A stretch of 64,000 bases of DNA from positions 18,354-82,353 of the forward strand of contig JAEXYH010000041.1 of assembly GCA_023451735.1 (NCBI GenBank), read 5' to 3'. Shown piece by piece: positions 62,906 to 64,000 of the stretch. A program made the translations under genes and the position numbers. Within the stretch, counting starts at the first letter, position 1. The number at the start of each line of letters is the position of its first letter. This DNA comes from Pseudomonadota bacterium (GTDB lineage: Bacteria; Pseudomonadota; Alphaproteobacteria; Rhizobiales; Rhizobiaceae). The notes under the pieces are model-generated. The model did no database searches, was not told where the DNA came from, and worked only from the letters and a program-made list of their open reading frames with translations.

Positions 62906-63811
62906 ATGGGTAATTTTGTGCTCAAAAACCTGATAGATGCTGGCCCGGCCAGCCGCGTGGTGACGCTGCCGCGCGGACGCCAGACGCTGCACACTATGCC
63001 GACCAGCAGCGGTTACGAGATCAGGCGGGACATCTCCTATGATTGGGACGGTCGTCGCCGCGGTCAGGCGCCGTTCACCGTGCTGCAGCACTGCATCAGC
63101 GGGCGCGGCAACCTGCGCTATGAAAACCGGACCATGCAGGTGAAACCCGGCGAGACGCTGCTGGTTCTCGTTCCGCATAACCATCGCTACTGGCTGGAAC
63201 CAGGCGACGAATGGGAGTTCTTCTGGATCTCCATGAACGGCGAGGAGGCGCTGCGCATCCATCGCTCCATCCTCGCCATTACCGGCCCCATTCTGCGTCT
63301 GCAACGCAAAACGATTGATCATCTCGCCGATTGCTGCTGCCGTCTGATCACAGGCGGCGAAACACCAGGCCTGGCTTCAGCCATCGCCTATGAGGCAGCG
63401 ATGGCGCTCTATGACGACGTTTTCGGGACGCATCCCAGCTTCAGCCAGGAGTATCGAACGATGCAATATGTTCTCAGTCATATCGAAAACCATCTTGAGG
63501 AGCGGCTTTCGGTGAGCGATCTGGCCGAAGTGGCCGGGGTGAGCCGCGCACACTTCTCACGCATCTTTTCTGCCAATGAAGGCTTGCCACCCGCTGAATT
63601 TGTATTGCAGCGACGTCTCAAACGCGCTGCCAAACTGCTGACAAAAGCCGCAGACATGCCTATCAAGGAGGTCGCCGCCCTCTGCGGGTTCGTTGACGCC
63701 AACTACTTTTCCAAGGTCTTCCGACGTCTTTACGGTACGAACCCAAGCGATTTTCGGACCACCGGCATGTATGCGAATGTCACGATTGATAGAAGGCGCG
63801 GCCAAAATTAG
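62906..63811 (+). CDS. AraC family regulator of the alpha-galactoside locus (AgpT-like)
   Basis: A 301-residue regulator. The N-terminal cupin-like arm is seen in FTVLQHCISGRGNLRYENRT, VKPGETLLVLVPHNHRYWLE and EWEFFWISMNGEEALRIHRS, as in MelR/RafR-like sugar sensors. The C-terminal helix-turn-helix pair is VSDLAEVAGVSRAHFSRIFS and EVAALCGFVDANYFSKVFRR, ending YGTNPSDFR. It is divergent from the GH4/ABC operon across 200 bases containing a repeated site. AAGGA lies 11 bases before the ATG. Confidence 0.88.
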   Translation: MGNFVLKNLIDAGPASRVVTLPRGRQTLHTMPTSSGYEIRRDISYDWDGRRRGQAPFTVLQHCISGRGNLRYENRTMQVKPGETLLVLVPHNHRYWLEPGDEWEFFWISMNGEEALRIHRSILAITGPILRLQRKTIDHLADCCCRLITGGETPGLASAIAYEAAMALYDDVFGTHPSFSQEYRTMQYVLSHIENHLEERLSVSDLAEVAGVSRAHFSRIFSANEGLPPAEFVLQRRLKRAAKLLTKAADMPIKEVAALCGFVDANYFSKVFRRLYGTNPSDFRTTGMYANVTIDRRRGQN

Positions 63812-63871
63812 TCCAATCGCGCATTTATGCAGAGAGCAGAAACCTGCGTGAGAAGTGCTTCAATAGCCCCT

Positions 63872-64000
63872 TCAGTGCAGGATCTGGCTGAGGAACAGTT
63901 TTGTGCGCTCGTGCTGCGGATTGTCGAAGAACTCGGCCGGTGAATTCTGTTCGACGATCTGGCCCTGGTCCATGAAGATGACGCGATTGGCCACCTGGCG
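63872..64000 (-). CDS. C-terminal end of polar amino-acid ABC transporter ATPase (GlnQ/AapP-like)
   Basis: Only the last 42 codons are present; the rest lies past the right edge. The readable end, VANRVIFMDQGQIVEQNSPA followed by EFFDNPQHERTKLFLSQILH, is the standard C-terminus of the GlnQ/HisP/AapP ATPases that power glutamine, histidine or general L-amino-acid uptake. It faces away from the AraC gene, converging on it. Confidence 0.85.
   Translation of the reverse strand, partial: RQVANRVIFMDQGQIVEQNSPAEFFDNPQHERTKLFLSQILH

Overview
The window reads as a gene-dense, GC-rich stretch of an alphaproteobacterial (Rhizobiaceae, Agrobacterium/Rhizobium/Sinorhizobium-like) genome. The grounds are the density of ABC-transporter operons with their own LysR/AraC/GntR regulators, a tripartite tricarboxylate (TTT) system, a short ArsR-type sugar regulator, and a locus whose gene order matches the agp/agaL alpha-galactoside locus that I recall from Sinorhizobium meliloti. 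It has no rRNA, no clear tRNA, no insertion sequence and no CRISPR array, so it looks like a catabolic section of a secondary chromosome or chromid. That assignment is inference.

Layout. 1-2.5 kb: branched-chain amino-acid-type ABC operon (binding protein, LivH, LivM cut by the window edge). 2.5-4.3 kb: AT-rich spacer with a doubtful tRNA-like element, two small unknown genes sharing a domain, and a small GNAT. 4.3-11.4 kb: redox/hydrolase genes (pirin, luciferase-like monooxygenase, isochorismatase-like hydrolase, DLH-like hydrolase, quinone-reductase-like enzyme) with two closely related LysR genes. 11.4-16.2 kb: ACT-less homoserine dehydrogenase with a KefB-type antiporter, then a divergent SDR/AraC pair. 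16.6-22.3 kb: iron-siderophore operon (PchR-like AraC, TonB receptor, binding protein, siderophore-interacting reductase) with no inner-membrane transporter. 22.4-30.9 kb: LysR plus a dipeptide-type ABC operon that also encodes a cytoplasmic beta-lactamase-fold serine hydrolase and an AbgB-like M20 amidohydrolase. 31.7-33.6 kb: adenylate cyclase/TPR protein. 33.8-39.4 kb: TctBA behind a GntR/LacI-type regulator, with TctC divergent from it and a fumarase-superfamily lyase beyond a terminator.

39.6-46.4 kb: arabinoside locus (ArsR-type regulator, GH51 arabinofuranosidase, complete CUT1 ABC transporter). 46.6-53.7 kb: second CUT1 sugar transporter with an oxidoreductase/aldo-keto reductase fusion and a divergent AraC. 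53.7-63.8 kb: agp-like alpha-galactoside locus with two GH4 enzymes bracketing a peptide-type ABC transporter and a divergent AraC. 63.9-64 kb: end of a polar amino-acid ABC ATPase.

The general logic is one local regulator per transport/catabolic operon. Candidate operators are visible as inverted repeats or repeated half-sites next to the TonB receptor, between GntR and tctC, in front of the GH51 and ArsR genes, and between the agp operon and its AraC gene. Several binding-protein genes are followed by strong RNA hairpins before the permease genes, as expected if they protect the highly expressed binding-protein part of the message.
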